A DNA stretch of 64,000 bases from the NCBI GenBank assembly GCA_035540635.1, contig DATLGH010000108.1, positions 1 through 64,000 of the forward strand, given 5' to 3'. The translations under genes and the position numbers were made by a program. This document shows, piece after piece, positions 45,537 to 54,283 of this stretch; within the stretch, counting starts at the first letter, position 1, and every line of letters starts with the position of its first letter. The notes under the pieces are model-generated. The model worked only from the letters and a program-made list of their open reading frames with translations. It was not told the DNA's origin and did not search any database. The stretch is from Egibacteraceae bacterium. GTDB taxonomy: Bacteria > Actinomycetota > Nitriliruptoria > Euzebyales > Egibacteraceae.

Positions 45537-47138
45537 TCACGCGAAGTTCGCGGCGAGGTCCTCGACGAGGCGTTCGAGCTCGGCGGGGCCGGTGACCGCG
45601 TGCTGGGTCACCCGCCGCCCGTGGTCGCGGAGGCTGCGAAGGTCTCCGAGCGCCTGGGCGCGCACGAGCGTGGCGAAGTCGTAGTCCCGGCCGGGGATGG
45701 CGGGCCCGGCGGGGGGCGCGTCGACGATCTGCAACGCCACCACGGTGGCGGGTCCGCCTTTGTGCAGCTGCCCGGTCGAGTGCAGGAAGCGCGGGCCCCA
45801 CCCGACGGTCGTCGCGACGCGGCGACGGTCGCGCACGATGCCCCGCAGGCGCGCGAGCGCGGCGCCGTAGTCGGCGCGGGCCGGCAGGTAGGCCTGCAGG
45901 GCGAGGTAGTCGCCGGGCTTCAGCGTGTCGAGCAGCGCAGCGACGTCACCCCTCTCGGGCTCGGGCAGTCGCCCGCCGGCGTACTCGGCGAGCACCATCC
46001 GGGTGTTCGTCTTCGACTCGGTGACGTTCGGCTCGTCGAAGGGGTTCACGCCGAGCACCGCACCAGCGAGCGCGGTGGCGATCTCCCACTGCACGAACGC
46101 CCCGCCCAGCGCCGTTCGCTCGTCGAGGTCGAGGGTGAGCACCGGCTGGCCGGCGTCGGCGAGCGCGGTCGTGTCGGGGCCGACACCGCCGAGGCGGTAG
46201 GCGACGAACGCCCGGTCTTCCCCGTAGACCTCCGGCCCGCCGGGCGGCTCACCGACGACGGGCACGATGCCGACGCCGTTCTTGCCGGTGGACTCAGCGA
46301 CGAGCTGCTCGACCCAGTCGCCGAGGGACGCGACCGGGTCGGGCAGCAGGAGGGTGAGCTTGTCCCGGCCGCGGCGGGCAAGACCGCCCATGAAGGCGGC
46401 GAGCTGCGCGGCTGGGTTGTCCTCGAGGGCCACGCCGGGTCCGCACCGTCGCGCCATCGCGCCACCCGACTCCCACACCGCGTCGATGTCCACGCCGACG
46501 AGGGCGGCCGGCAGCATCCCGAACAGCGACAGCGCCGAGTAGCGCCCGCCGATGTCGGGCCGGTTGTTCCACACCGCCCGCCACCCCTCGCCGCGCGCCT
46601 GGGCGTCGAGGTCCGAGCCGGGATCGGTGATCGCCGCGAGGTGCGCGGGCCCGGGGACCAGCGCGGCCGCGTGGGCAGCGACCGCCCGGGTCTCCTCGGT
46701 GGTCCCCGACTTGCTCGACACCACGACGAGCGTGTTCGTGAGGTCGCTGTCGTCGAGGGCGGCGGCGATCGCCTCGGGGTGCGTGGAGTCGAGGACGGTC
46801 AGCTGCGACGCGGCTGCCTCCCCCGCGAAGGTCCGGCTGAAGACCTCCGGTGCGAGGCTCGAGCCGCCCATGCCGGCGAGGACCACCCGCGCCAGCCCGT
46901 CGGCGCGCACCGCCCTGGCGAACACCGGCAGCCGCTCGCGCCACTCCGGATGGCCGCCGACGACGTCGAGCCATCCGAGGCGCTCCATGATGTCCTGCTG
47001 AACCCCCGGGCTCATCGACCACACCGCGGGGTCGCGGTGGAACAGGCGGCTGACGGCGTCGAGCTCCCCCAGCTCCCTGAGCGCCTGCCGGATGGGCTCG
47101 AGGCGCATGAGCACGGCGGTGTCGGGCGCGGCCGTCAT
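45537..47138 (-). CDS. pgi: Glucose-6-phosphate isomerase
   Basis: Sugar-phosphate isomerase of 533 aa linking glucose 6-phosphate and fructose 6-phosphate. Two SIS-type domains are visible: LAGMGGSSLAPEVF, LTVLDSTHPEAI, VVVSSKSGTTEETRA and GVNPFDEPNVTESKTNT, with a C-terminal AFVQWEIATALAGAVLG. The type is the one found fused to transaldolase in some actinobacteria, but here transaldolase is a separate gene at 9123. ATG at 47136-47138; further in-frame sequence upstream is shadow. It heads the pgi-glgC-glgA run. Confidence 0.9.
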   Translation of the reverse strand: MTAAPDTAVLMRLEPIRQALRELGELDAVSRLFHRDPAVWSMSPGVQQDIMERLGWLDVVGGHPEWRERLPVFARAVRADGLARVVLAGMGGSSLAPEVFSRTFAGEAAASQLTVLDSTHPEAIAAALDDSDLTNTLVVVSSKSGTTEETRAVAAHAAALVPGPAHLAAITDPGSDLDAQARGEGWRAVWNNRPDIGGRYSALSLFGMLPAALVGVDIDAVWESGGAMARRCGPGVALEDNPAAQLAAFMGGLARRGRDKLTLLLPDPVASLGDWVEQLVAESTGKNGVGIVPVVGEPPGGPEVYGEDRAFVAYRLGGVGPDTTALADAGQPVLTLDLDERTALGGAFVQWEIATALAGAVLGVNPFDEPNVTESKTNTRMVLAEYAGGRLPEPERGDVAALLDTLKPGDYLALQAYLPARADYGAALARLRGIVRDRRRVATTVGWGPRFLHSTGQLHKGGPATVVALQIVDAPPAGPAIPGRDYDFATLVRAQALGDLRSLRDHGRRVTQHAVTGPAELERLVEDLAANFA

Positions 47139-47307
47139 GCCGCCGTACCGCGTGGGTGGCGGATCGCCGCCGTGTCGGGGAAGTCTGGCGTTCGCTGTAG
47201 GGGATGTGGCAGCCGGGCAGCCGACCGCCATGCGCGTGAGGTAGCCATGGCCGGAGCCTAGCGGTGGCAGGCTCGGGGGGCGATCGACGGGTTTGAAGGG
47301 AGCGAGC

Positions 47308-48198
47308 ATGCGGGTGGCGCGCTGGCGCGACGGGACGGGAACGGAGTGGGTTGGCACGCTCGAGGAAGCGCGCCTGCAGCCCGTGGAGCGGGTCGAGGGA
47401 GCCCGGCAGGGCGACGCCGCGGTGGTTGCGCTGGCGAGCGCCGGCGCCCGACCGGGCCTTGCGGGTCCACCCGTCGACCCTGGCGGCGTCCGCCTCCTCG
47501 CGCCAGTGCGCCAGCCCCCTTCGGTCCGCGACTTCTCCGCCTTCGAGCAGCACGTCGCCACGGCACGCGCCGCCCGCGGCGAGGCCGTCCCCGCCGAGTG
47601 GTACGACCTGCCGGTCTTCTACTTCTCCAATCCCCACGCGGTGCACGGCCCCGACGAGGAGGTGCTGCGGCCGCAGACCACGAAGCTCGACTACGAGCTC
47701 GAGGTCGCCGCGGTGATCGGCCGGGACGGGCGCGACCTCGACGAGGCGGGCGCCCTCGCGGCCATCGCCGGCTACACGATCTTCAACGACCTGTCCGCCC
47801 GTGACGTCCAGGCCCGCGAGATGCGGGTCGGGCTCGGCCCCGCGAAGGGCAAGGACTTCGCGAGCGTGCTCGGGCCGGTGCTCGTCACCCCCGACGAGCT
47901 CGACGGCAGCCGCCTGCGCCCACGCGCGGCGATGATCGCCCGTGTGAACGGGGTGGAGTGGTCACGCGGGGAGCTCGCCGACCTGCACCACACGTTCGCC
48001 GACATGATCGTGCACGCCTCCCGCGACGCGGTCGTCCGCGCCGGCGACGTGATCGGGTCGGGCACGGTCGGGACCGGGTGCATCCTCGAGCTCGCCGCCG
48101 CGCACGGCGCGGAGCGCTACCCCTGGTTGGCCCCCGGTGACGTCGTCGAGCTCGAGGTCGCCGGCATCGGGGTGCTGCGCACGCCGATAGCCGGCTAG
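47308..48198 (+). CDS. Fumarylacetoacetate hydrolase-family protein
   Basis: Hydrolase of 296 aa of the FAH superfamily. Metal and substrate residues appear in DYELEVAAVIGRDGRDL, GYTIFNDLSARDVQ, GPAKGKDFASVLGP and SGTVGTGCILEL. Because homogentisate dioxygenase follows 79 nt later on the same strand, it probably cleaves fumarylacetoacetate (or maleylacetoacetate directly) in tyrosine/homogentisate breakdown. Other FAH enzymes act on acylpyruvates, so the exact substrate is inferred from context. ATG 47308, with GAAGGGAG upstream. Confidence 0.87.
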   Translation: MRVARWRDGTGTEWVGTLEEARLQPVERVEGARQGDAAVVALASAGARPGLAGPPVDPGGVRLLAPVRQPPSVRDFSAFEQHVATARAARGEAVPAEWYDLPVFYFSNPHAVHGPDEEVLRPQTTKLDYELEVAAVIGRDGRDLDEAGALAAIAGYTIFNDLSARDVQAREMRVGLGPAKGKDFASVLGPVLVTPDELDGSRLRPRAAMIARVNGVEWSRGELADLHHTFADMIVHASRDAVVRAGDVIGSGTVGTGCILELAAAHGAERYPWLAPGDVVELEVAGIGVLRTPIAG

Positions 48199-48277
48199 TG
48201 GGGCTCCGGCCCGGGTCGGGGCGGGCGCCCGCGGGTCGGCGCTCGTCTACCCTTGGGTCGTCGAGGGAGGCTGCGAG

Positions 48278-49483
48278 ATGCCGTACTACCGTCGCGTGGG
48301 TGAGGTTCCCCGCAAGCGCCACACGCAGTTTCGGCGGCCCGACGGGGGGCTGTACGCCGAGGAGCTCGTCGGGGCGGAGGGCTTCTCCTCCGACGCGGCG
48401 CTGCTCTACCATCAGCGGATCCCCACGGCCATCGTGGCGGCGGAGGCGCTGTCCGCCGAGCCGGACCGGCTCACGCCGAACCATCCTCTGAAGCCCCGCC
48501 ACCTGCGCACCCACGCGTTGAAGACGGGCGGCGACGCCGTGGGCGGGCGCCAGCTGCTGCTCGCGAACGACGACGTGCGGATCTCCTACGCCGCGGTCGA
48601 CACCGCGAGCCCGCTGTACCGCAACGCCGTCGGGGACGAGCTCGTCTACGTCGAGTCGGGCACGCTCACCCTCGAGAGCGTCTACGGGTCCCTGCCCGCC
48701 GGGGCCGGCGACTACGTCATCGTCCCCGCATCGGTCACGCACCGCTGGGTGCCCAACGCCGCCGGCGGCGCCCCGGCGCGCCTGCTCGTCGTCGAGGCCA
48801 CCGGCCACGTCACGACGCCCGACCGCTACCTCTCCAAGCGCGGGCAGTTCCTCGAGCACGCGCCCTACCACGAGCGCGACCTGCGCGCCCCCGGGGAGCC
48901 GCTGATCGTCGAGGACGGAGAGACCGACGTCGTCGTGCGCCACCGTGTCGGCCTGACCCGGTTCACGTACGCCGCGCACCCCTTCGACGTCGTCGGCTGG
49001 GACGGATGCCTGTACCCCTATGCGTTCAACATCGCCGACTTCGAGCCGATCACCGGCCGGATCCACCAGCCCCCGCCGGTGCACCAGACCTTCGCGGGGC
49101 CCCGGTTCGTCGTGTGCAGCTTCGTGCCGCGCATGTTCGACTACCACCCGCAGGCCGTCCCCGCGCCGTACAACCACGCGAACGTCGACTCCGACGAGGT
49201 CCTGTTCTACGTCGGGGGCAACTTCATGAGCCGGGTGGGCGCGGGCATCGAGCTCGGGTCCGCCACCCTGCACCCGGCCGGGCTCACCCACGGACCGCAG
49301 CCGGGCAGCGTGGAGGCCTCGATCGGCAAGGAGGCCACGGACGAGACCGCCGTCATGATCGACACGTTCCGCCCCCTCCACCTCGGCCCGGCGGCGCGCT
49401 CCTGCGAGGACGAGGGCTACGCCTGGTCCTGGGCGCGCGGCCTCGCGGCCGGCGAAGCCGCCCCGCCCGAGTCGATCGCCTGA
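48278..49483 (+). CDS. hmgA: Homogentisate 1,2-dioxygenase
   Basis: Non-heme iron ring-cleaving dioxygenase of 401 aa, converting homogentisate to maleylacetoacetate in phenylalanine/tyrosine catabolism. Recognisable parts are MPYYRRVGEVPRKRHTQF at the start, GELVYVESG-like DELVYVESGTLTLES, HPFDVVGWDGCLYPYAFNI, and the iron site in PYNHANVDSDEVLFYVGGNF with HPAGLTHGPQPG. It follows the FAH-family hydrolase gene; no maleylacetoacetate isomerase is next to them. Its 3' end overlaps the opposing gene at 49417 by 67 nt. Confidence 0.94.
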   Translation: MPYYRRVGEVPRKRHTQFRRPDGGLYAEELVGAEGFSSDAALLYHQRIPTAIVAAEALSAEPDRLTPNHPLKPRHLRTHALKTGGDAVGGRQLLLANDDVRISYAAVDTASPLYRNAVGDELVYVESGTLTLESVYGSLPAGAGDYVIVPASVTHRWVPNAAGGAPARLLVVEATGHVTTPDRYLSKRGQFLEHAPYHERDLRAPGEPLIVEDGETDVVVRHRVGLTRFTYAAHPFDVVGWDGCLYPYAFNIADFEPITGRIHQPPPVHQTFAGPRFVVCSFVPRMFDYHPQAVPAPYNHANVDSDEVLFYVGGNFMSRVGAGIELGSATLHPAGLTHGPQPGSVEASIGKEATDETAVMIDTFRPLHLGPAARSCEDEGYAWSWARGLAAGEAAPPESIA

Positions 49484-50160
49484 CCCGAGCCCGCCCGGGG
49501 GGCGAAGGTGCCAAGGCGCAGGCGCAGCGCCGCTGTCAGGGTGGGGGAGCGGCGGACCCGGAGCCAGCGCACAAGGTGGTCGTTCGGGAAGAACTCCTGC
49601 CAGTCGCGGCCGCGCGGGTCGCGGCCGAGCACGGGCTCGAGCGCGTCGAGGGACGGCTCCAGCGGCCCGAGCAGCGAGCCGTCGAGGCGCAGCTCGAGGT
49701 CGACCCACACGGGGTCGGCCATGGGGGGCCGTCCGGCCCAGGCGCCGTCGAGGCGCTCCCGCCACGCGCGCTTGTCCTCGCGCCGCCCCGGCTGCGGCAA
49801 ACGGTACCCGGTGGCGTCGAGCAGGACGGGCCCCGGCGCTCGGCGCCGCCGCAGCGTCGCGACGCCGAGCGGCTCGATCACCACGCCGGGGAAGGTCCCG
49901 TCCCGGCGGGTGGCAAGGACGGCGTCGAGGCCCGCGAACCCCTTGCGGCAGACGCCGGCGTCGCGCAGGCCGGCGAGCGTCTCCTCGGCGAGGGTGTCGA
50001 GGTCGACCCACCGTGCCGGCGGGAGGGTGAACGCCAGGGCGATGCCGTCCGCCGGCGGAGCACCCGCGGCTGCCGTGCTGACGCGCTCGCGCCACGCCGG
50101 CCCGGAGCCGCCCCGGCCACGGCCGGTGGGGCGCCCGGCGACGTGGATGGCGGTGCTCAC
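49417..50160 (-). CDS. Uncharacterised protein
   Basis: Protein of 247 aa on the minus strand. No secure family: DGIALAFTLPPARWVDLDTLAEETLAGLRDAG with later FAGLDAVLATRR faintly recalls RusA-like layouts, where a basic/acidic core sits beside D-x-D, but I do not assign it. The middle part has short basic runs; the end is a Gly/Ala/Pro-rich tail that overlaps hmgA by 67 nt. The reading frame has no competing gene on the other strand outside that overlap. Confidence 0.55.
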   Translation of the reverse strand: MSTAIHVAGRPTGRGRGGSGPAWRERVSTAAAGAPPADGIALAFTLPPARWVDLDTLAEETLAGLRDAGVCRKGFAGLDAVLATRRDGTFPGVVIEPLGVATLRRRRAPGPVLLDATGYRLPQPGRREDKRAWRERLDGAWAGRPPMADPVWVDLELRLDGSLLGPLEPSLDALEPVLGRDPRGRDWQEFFPNDHLVRWLRVRRSPTLTAALRLRLGTFAPRAGSGQAIDSGGAASPAARPRAQDQA

Positions 50161-50219
50161 ACCGGCGTCTCCGTCGCGGCCGCGCGGTCGGGGGGACGAA
50201 CGCCGCGGCGAACCACGCC

Positions 50220-50465
50220 TCAGTCGGTGCGGTCGGTGCCCTCGGCCGCCGCGTCGAGGACGGCGATGAGCATGGGGTCGACGACGAGCTCTCCGTCGTC
50301 TCGGCCCGGCTCCCGCCGCAGGCGCCAGCCCACCGCGGTGGCGATGTACACCCGCAGCAGCCCGTCGCCGTCCCGGCCGATGACGACCGTGCGCGTGGCG
50401 TGCGCGACACGCAGCGGGAGCGATCTCGCGGAGGTGTAGACGGTCATCACCCGACTCTTCGACAC
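50220..50465 (-). CDS. Small uncharacterised protein
   Basis: An 81-residue protein. Its sequence looks like a compact beta-rich fold (VYTSARSLPLRVAHATRTVVIGRD, then GLLRVYIATAVGWRLRR) with an acidic tail. ATG 50447 (seventh codon) is an alternative start. It precedes the uncharacterised gene at 49417 on the same strand, 59 nt away, so the two may be co-transcribed. No family recognised. Confidence 0.5.
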   Translation of the reverse strand: MSKSRVMTVYTSARSLPLRVAHATRTVVIGRDGDGLLRVYIATAVGWRLRREPGRDDGELVVDPMLIAVLDAAAEGTDRTD

Positions 50466-50523
50466 GCAGCGGTCTCCGATTGAGTAACGAGCGGGACGCC
50501 TTGACGGTTCGGGTCGCTTCGGC

Positions 50524-51015
50524 TCAGCGGCCGAGGAGGACCCAGGCGATCCAGCACCCGATCATCATGACGCCGACGCCGAGCTCGACGAGCGCGCCGA
50601 GGCCGAACCCGATGACGACGCCCACGGTGACCTGCCAGGCGGCGCGCGGGTCGCGGAGGCGGGCGGTCTCGGCCAGCCACACACCACCGACCGCCCCGAC
50701 GGGCAGGCCGAGGACGGGTATGACGACGAAGCCGACGACCGCACCGACCAGGCCCGCCAGCAGGCTCGTGGTGGGCGCACCACGGCGTGTGCCGCCCCGG
50801 TGGGGCAGCACGAGCTTCGCGACCGTGCCGACCAGGGCGAGCACGCTCATGGCGGCGAACGCGACCCTACCCACGGTGCCGAACCCCGCGATCAACCCGT
50901 ACACGAGCCCGGCCGCCCACACCAACGCGAGACCGGGCCACACGGGGACGACCGTGCCGGCCAGTCCGGTGAGCATGACAAGGCCGACGAGGACGACACC
51001 GAGGAGGCTCACCAC
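50524..51015 (-). CDS. DUF456-family membrane protein
   Basis: Integral membrane protein of 163 aa with four to five hydrophobic helices: SLLGVVLVGLVMLTGLAGTVVPVWPGLALVWAAGLVYGL, LVGAVVGFVVIPVLGLPVGA and a final VTVGVVIGFGLGALVELGVGV. The VPVWPGLALVWA segment and the G-rich middle are typical of DUF456. GTG at 51013-51015; extra in-frame sequence upstream is shadow. Function unknown. Confidence 0.8.
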   Translation of the reverse strand: MVSLLGVVLVGLVMLTGLAGTVVPVWPGLALVWAAGLVYGLIAGFGTVGRVAFAAMSVLALVGTVAKLVLPHRGGTRRGAPTTSLLAGLVGAVVGFVVIPVLGLPVGAVGGVWLAETARLRDPRAAWQVTVGVVIGFGLGALVELGVGVMMIGCWIAWVLLGR

Positions 51016-51254
51016 CGCCCCCGGCCCCAGGTGGTCATGCCGCGCAGGATGCCAGACCGCCGGTGCGCCCGCGCGCCGCAGCATCGACGTCGCCGAGCCG
51101 GCGCCATCGTTCGGCGGCGACTGCGCCACGGCCCTGCGCGAACTCGCCGGCACCTACGATCGACGGATCATCGAGATCGTCGAGCAGGGCCGCGCCGGCG
51201 TCGACACGCTCGTCGAGCCGGGCCGCGGCTGCCCGACCCCATAGGAGGAGCAGC

Positions 51255-51857
51255 ATGTTCCTGCGCATCGTGCAGGCCCGATGCACCGACGAGCAGGCGG
51301 TGCGCCGGCTGTGGAAGGAATGGGCCGACGCCGCCGCGACGATCTCCGGATGGCTGGGCTCCACCGGTGGGGTCACCCGCGAGGGGACCTTGTTCCTGCT
51401 GTCGCGCTACGACTCCGCGCAGGCCGCCCGCGCACACGCCGACAGCGCGCAACACGCCGCGTGGCTCGAGGCGGCGGGCGCCGGCCTCGACGGGGCCCCG
51501 ACCGTCCGGGAGACCGCCGACGTGCACGCCGTCGGCGACCCCGAACCGGCCGAGGCCGGCTTCCTCCAGATCATGGAGGCCCGGGTGGCCGACCGCCGAC
51601 GGTGGGAGGAGATCGAGGAGGGTCTGGCCGACGCGTTCACCGCACACCGGCCGGACTTCGTCGGGGGCTACCGGGCATGGGTCTCCGCCGATCGGGTCTG
51701 CGCGGTGGACTACTTCACGTCCGAAGCCGAAGCCCGCGCAGGCGAGGCCAAGCCCCCGCCGCCGGATCTTCAGGCGGGGTTCGAGCAGTGGATCGCCATG
51801 CTCGACGAGATCGTCTGGCACAACATCGCCGACCCCTGGATCGCCACCGTCCCGTGA
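51255..51857 (+). CDS. Uncharacterised dimeric alpha/beta-barrel-like protein
   Basis: Protein of 200 aa. It starts FLRIVQARCTDEQAVRRLWKEW, and TLFLLSRYDSAQAARAHADS fits the short ferredoxin-like (ABM/monooxygenase-like) layout; a second similar half FLQIMEARVADRRRWEEI suggests an internal duplication of this unit. No catalytic residues recognisable. A strong AGGAGGAG lies 4 nt before ATG 51255. Divergent from the DUF456 gene. Confidence 0.65.
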   Translation: MFLRIVQARCTDEQAVRRLWKEWADAAATISGWLGSTGGVTREGTLFLLSRYDSAQAARAHADSAQHAAWLEAAGAGLDGAPTVRETADVHAVGDPEPAEAGFLQIMEARVADRRRWEEIEEGLADAFTAHRPDFVGGYRAWVSADRVCAVDYFTSEAEARAGEAKPPPPDLQAGFEQWIAMLDEIVWHNIADPWIATVP

Positions 51858-51930
51858 CCCCGGGCGCCGGCCTCGGCCTGTTGTGCCCGGACCGGCCAGA
51901 CGTGCGCGGTGCGGTGCCAGCCGCGAGCGT

Positions 51931-53007
51931 TCACGGGGCGATGGAAGCCGTCTCGGCGCAGATGAAGTCGACGACGTCGGTCAGCCGTTGGCGTCGCGCG
52001 AATGTGCGGCGCTGGCGCCGCGCGCCGGTTCCCCGCGCGAACGCCGCTCCGACGAGCTCCGCCACCTCCGCGTCGTCGCCTGCCTCCTCCAGGGCGGGGC
52101 GCACGTAGTCGACGAAGGACGCGATGAGGCCAGCCGCCGGCACGGCCCGGACCGCCACGACGTCGGCGAGGTCGTCTTCGAGGCCGTAGCGGGCGGCGCG
52201 CCACTTCGCCCCCCGGATGACCTCCGTGCGCACAGGCGGGGGAGGATCCCCACGCACGACCTGCTCCTGGCAGGTGCGCGCGAGCGCACGGGTGAGGGCG
52301 GCCTGGAGGACCGCCTCGTCGACGGTCGTGCAGGCGTCGGCGACGCGGAACTCGAGCGTCGCCTGGTGGGCCGACGGGCGCACGTCGTAGTAGATCTGGC
52401 CGGCGTCGAGGATGGCGCCGGTCACCACGAGCGCCTCGGTCACCGCGTCGTACTCGGCCGCCGACGAGAAACACTCAGGCACGTCGGTCGTCGGCCAGTG
52501 CCTCCAAAGGATGGAGCGGTAGCTCGCGTACCCCGTGTCGATGCGCGACCAGTACGGTGAGCTCGCCGAGAGCGCGAGCAGCGCGGGAAGCCACAACCGG
52601 GCGTGGTTGCCGACGGCGACGGCGAGATCCCGGTCGGGGATGCCGACGTGGACGTGCAGGCCGCACGTCGACTGCTCGCGGGCGACCTGCTGATGGAGCT
52701 GCCCGATCGCCTCGTAGCGCGGCGTGGCGGTGATCTTCGCGGTTCGCCAGTCGGACAGCGGGAGGGTGCCGGCAGCGGCGATCCGGCTGCCCGCGGCGGC
52801 GGCGGCACGAGCCGCCGACGCCCGCAAGCGCTCGAGCTCGGCACGGACCTCTTCGAGGGTCGTGCACACCGCCGTGGTCGTCTCCACCATGTCACGGTGG
52901 AGCTCAGGCTCGACGTCGGCGTCGTCGAGCCCCTCGGTCGCGGGGCCGCGGGTTACCGCGTCGACGACGTGGAACTCCTCTTCGACGCCGATGGTCAGGG
53001 CAGCCAT
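51931..53007 (-). CDS. YbdK-type carboxylate-amine ligase (glutamate-cysteine ligase 2 family)
   Basis: ATP-dependent carboxylate-amine ligase of 358 aa of the GCS2/YbdK family. The N-terminal GVEEEFHVVD is the ATP/metal motif; ETTTAVCTTLEEVRAELERLR, STCGLHVHVGIPD and IRGAKWRAARYGL are further hallmarks. Members have weak gamma-glutamylcysteine ligase activity and probably act on other substrates. The ATG (53005-53007) overlaps the M20 amidohydrolase stop by 1 nt (TGATG), so ligase and hydrolase are made together; they might act on opposite directions of an amide bond. Confidence 0.88.
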   Translation of the reverse strand: MAALTIGVEEEFHVVDAVTRGPATEGLDDADVEPELHRDMVETTTAVCTTLEEVRAELERLRASAARAAAAAGSRIAAAGTLPLSDWRTAKITATPRYEAIGQLHQQVAREQSTCGLHVHVGIPDRDLAVAVGNHARLWLPALLALSASSPYWSRIDTGYASYRSILWRHWPTTDVPECFSSAAEYDAVTEALVVTGAILDAGQIYYDVRPSAHQATLEFRVADACTTVDEAVLQAALTRALARTCQEQVVRGDPPPPVRTEVIRGAKWRAARYGLEDDLADVVAVRAVPAAGLIASFVDYVRPALEEAGDDAEVAELVGAAFARGTGARRQRRTFARRQRLTDVVDFICAETASIAP

Positions 53008-54194
53008 CAGTGGTCCAGCAGCCGCCGGATGGTCTCGGCGAACACCGCGACGCCCGCCGGCAGGGCGTCCTCGTCCAGATCGAAGTCGGGGCTGTGGTGG
53101 GGCGCGACGAAGCCTTTTGCGTCGTTGCGCACCCCGAGGCGGAACATGCACACCGGCGCCCCGCGCTCCCTGAAGGCGAAGAAGTCCTCCGCCCCGAGGG
53201 ACGGGTCGGGGTCGAGGACGACGCGCTCGTCGCCGAGCACCGCACGTGCGGCACGCTCGACGATGGTGGTGAGCGCCGGATCGTTGAAGCCGGCCGGGTA
53301 GCCGCGCTCGACGCTGACCGTCGCCGTGGCGCGATGGGTCGCGCACACGGCGCGCGCGACCTCATCGACGCGCCGCAGCAGCAGGTCACGGATCTCTGGG
53401 TGCGACGCGCGCATCGTCGCCCCGAGCACGACCGACGGAGCGATGACGTTGGGTTTCGTGCCGCCGTGGATCGTGCCGAACGTCACGACGGCCGGCTTGA
53501 CGGGGTCGACTTCCCGGGTGACGACGTGGGCCACGGCCATGACGATCTGGGCGGCGATCGGCACGGGATCCACCGCGGTGTCCGGATGAGCCGCGTGCCC
53601 ACCGACCCCCCGCACGGTGATCGCCACGTTGTCCGTCGAGCCGCTCACCGCGCCGCTGCGCAGCCCCACGACCCCGGCGGGATGGTGGCTCGACACGTGC
53701 AGGGCGACGATCGCCTGGGGCTCGGGGTCGTCGAGTGCGCCGGCGGCGACCATCGGGGCCGCGCCGCCACTGCCTTCCTCCGCGGGCTGGAAGTACAGGG
53801 CGACGGTGCCCGGCAGGGCCTCGACCGACACGAGCAGCTCGGCCAGTCCGAGCAGGACCGCGACGTGGGCGTCGTGGCCGCACGCGTGGGACACGCCGTC
53901 GACCTCCGACCGGTAGCCCTCGCGCCCCGCGGCCTCGGGGATCGGCAGGGCATCCATGTCGGCGCGCACGCCCACGCACCCGCCCTCCGCGCCACGGATC
54001 ACTCCGACGACCCCGGTGGAGGCGATCCTCCTGTGCGGCACGCCGAGGTCTGTCAGCACCGACTCCACGTAGGCGGCCGTGCGGTGCTCCTCGAAGGCGA
54101 GCTCGGGGCAGCGGTGCAACGCTCGGCGATGCGCGCGTAGCCGTCCCCGCAGGTCGTCCGCCGCAGCGGACACGGCAGCGGTGTCGAAACGCAA
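53007..54194 (-). CDS. M20-family amidohydrolase (hippurate-hydrolase-like)
   Basis: Di-metal amidohydrolase of 395 aa. Metal-site motifs are HACGHDAHVAVLLGLAELL, PAEEGSGGAAPMVAAGAL, HVSSHHPAGVVGL and a final HHSPDFDLDEDALPAGV. Relatives hydrolyse N-acyl amino acids, indole-acetyl-amino acids or hippurate. The TTG at 54192-54194 is the chosen start: GAGGAGGAG lies 7 nt upstream, and the family begins FDTAAVSAAADDLRGRLRAHRRALHRCPELAFEE soon after. Longer in-frame upstream sequence lacks a ribosome site. Coupled to the YbdK-type gene. Confidence 0.88.
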   Translation of the reverse strand: MRFDTAAVSAAADDLRGRLRAHRRALHRCPELAFEEHRTAAYVESVLTDLGVPHRRIASTGVVGVIRGAEGGCVGVRADMDALPIPEAAGREGYRSEVDGVSHACGHDAHVAVLLGLAELLVSVEALPGTVALYFQPAEEGSGGAAPMVAAGALDDPEPQAIVALHVSSHHPAGVVGLRSGAVSGSTDNVAITVRGVGGHAAHPDTAVDPVPIAAQIVMAVAHVVTREVDPVKPAVVTFGTIHGGTKPNVIAPSVVLGATMRASHPEIRDLLLRRVDEVARAVCATHRATATVSVERGYPAGFNDPALTTIVERAARAVLGDERVVLDPDPSLGAEDFFAFRERGAPVCMFRLGVRNDAKGFVAPHHSPDFDLDEDALPAGVAVFAETIRRLLDH

Positions 54195-54283
54195 CGTCGT
54201 GCTCCTCCTCTTACCGCTGTCGCAGATCACCGTGACCACGCGGGAGTGCCCCGTCGGAGGTCCTTGCAATCCAACGGGTTTGG

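Noticed and set aside
51090-51244. Protein-like frame with GGDCATALRELAGTYD before the gene at 51255
   Set aside because: No start codon or ribosome site can be assigned in that frame and the segment is the promoter side of two divergent genes.
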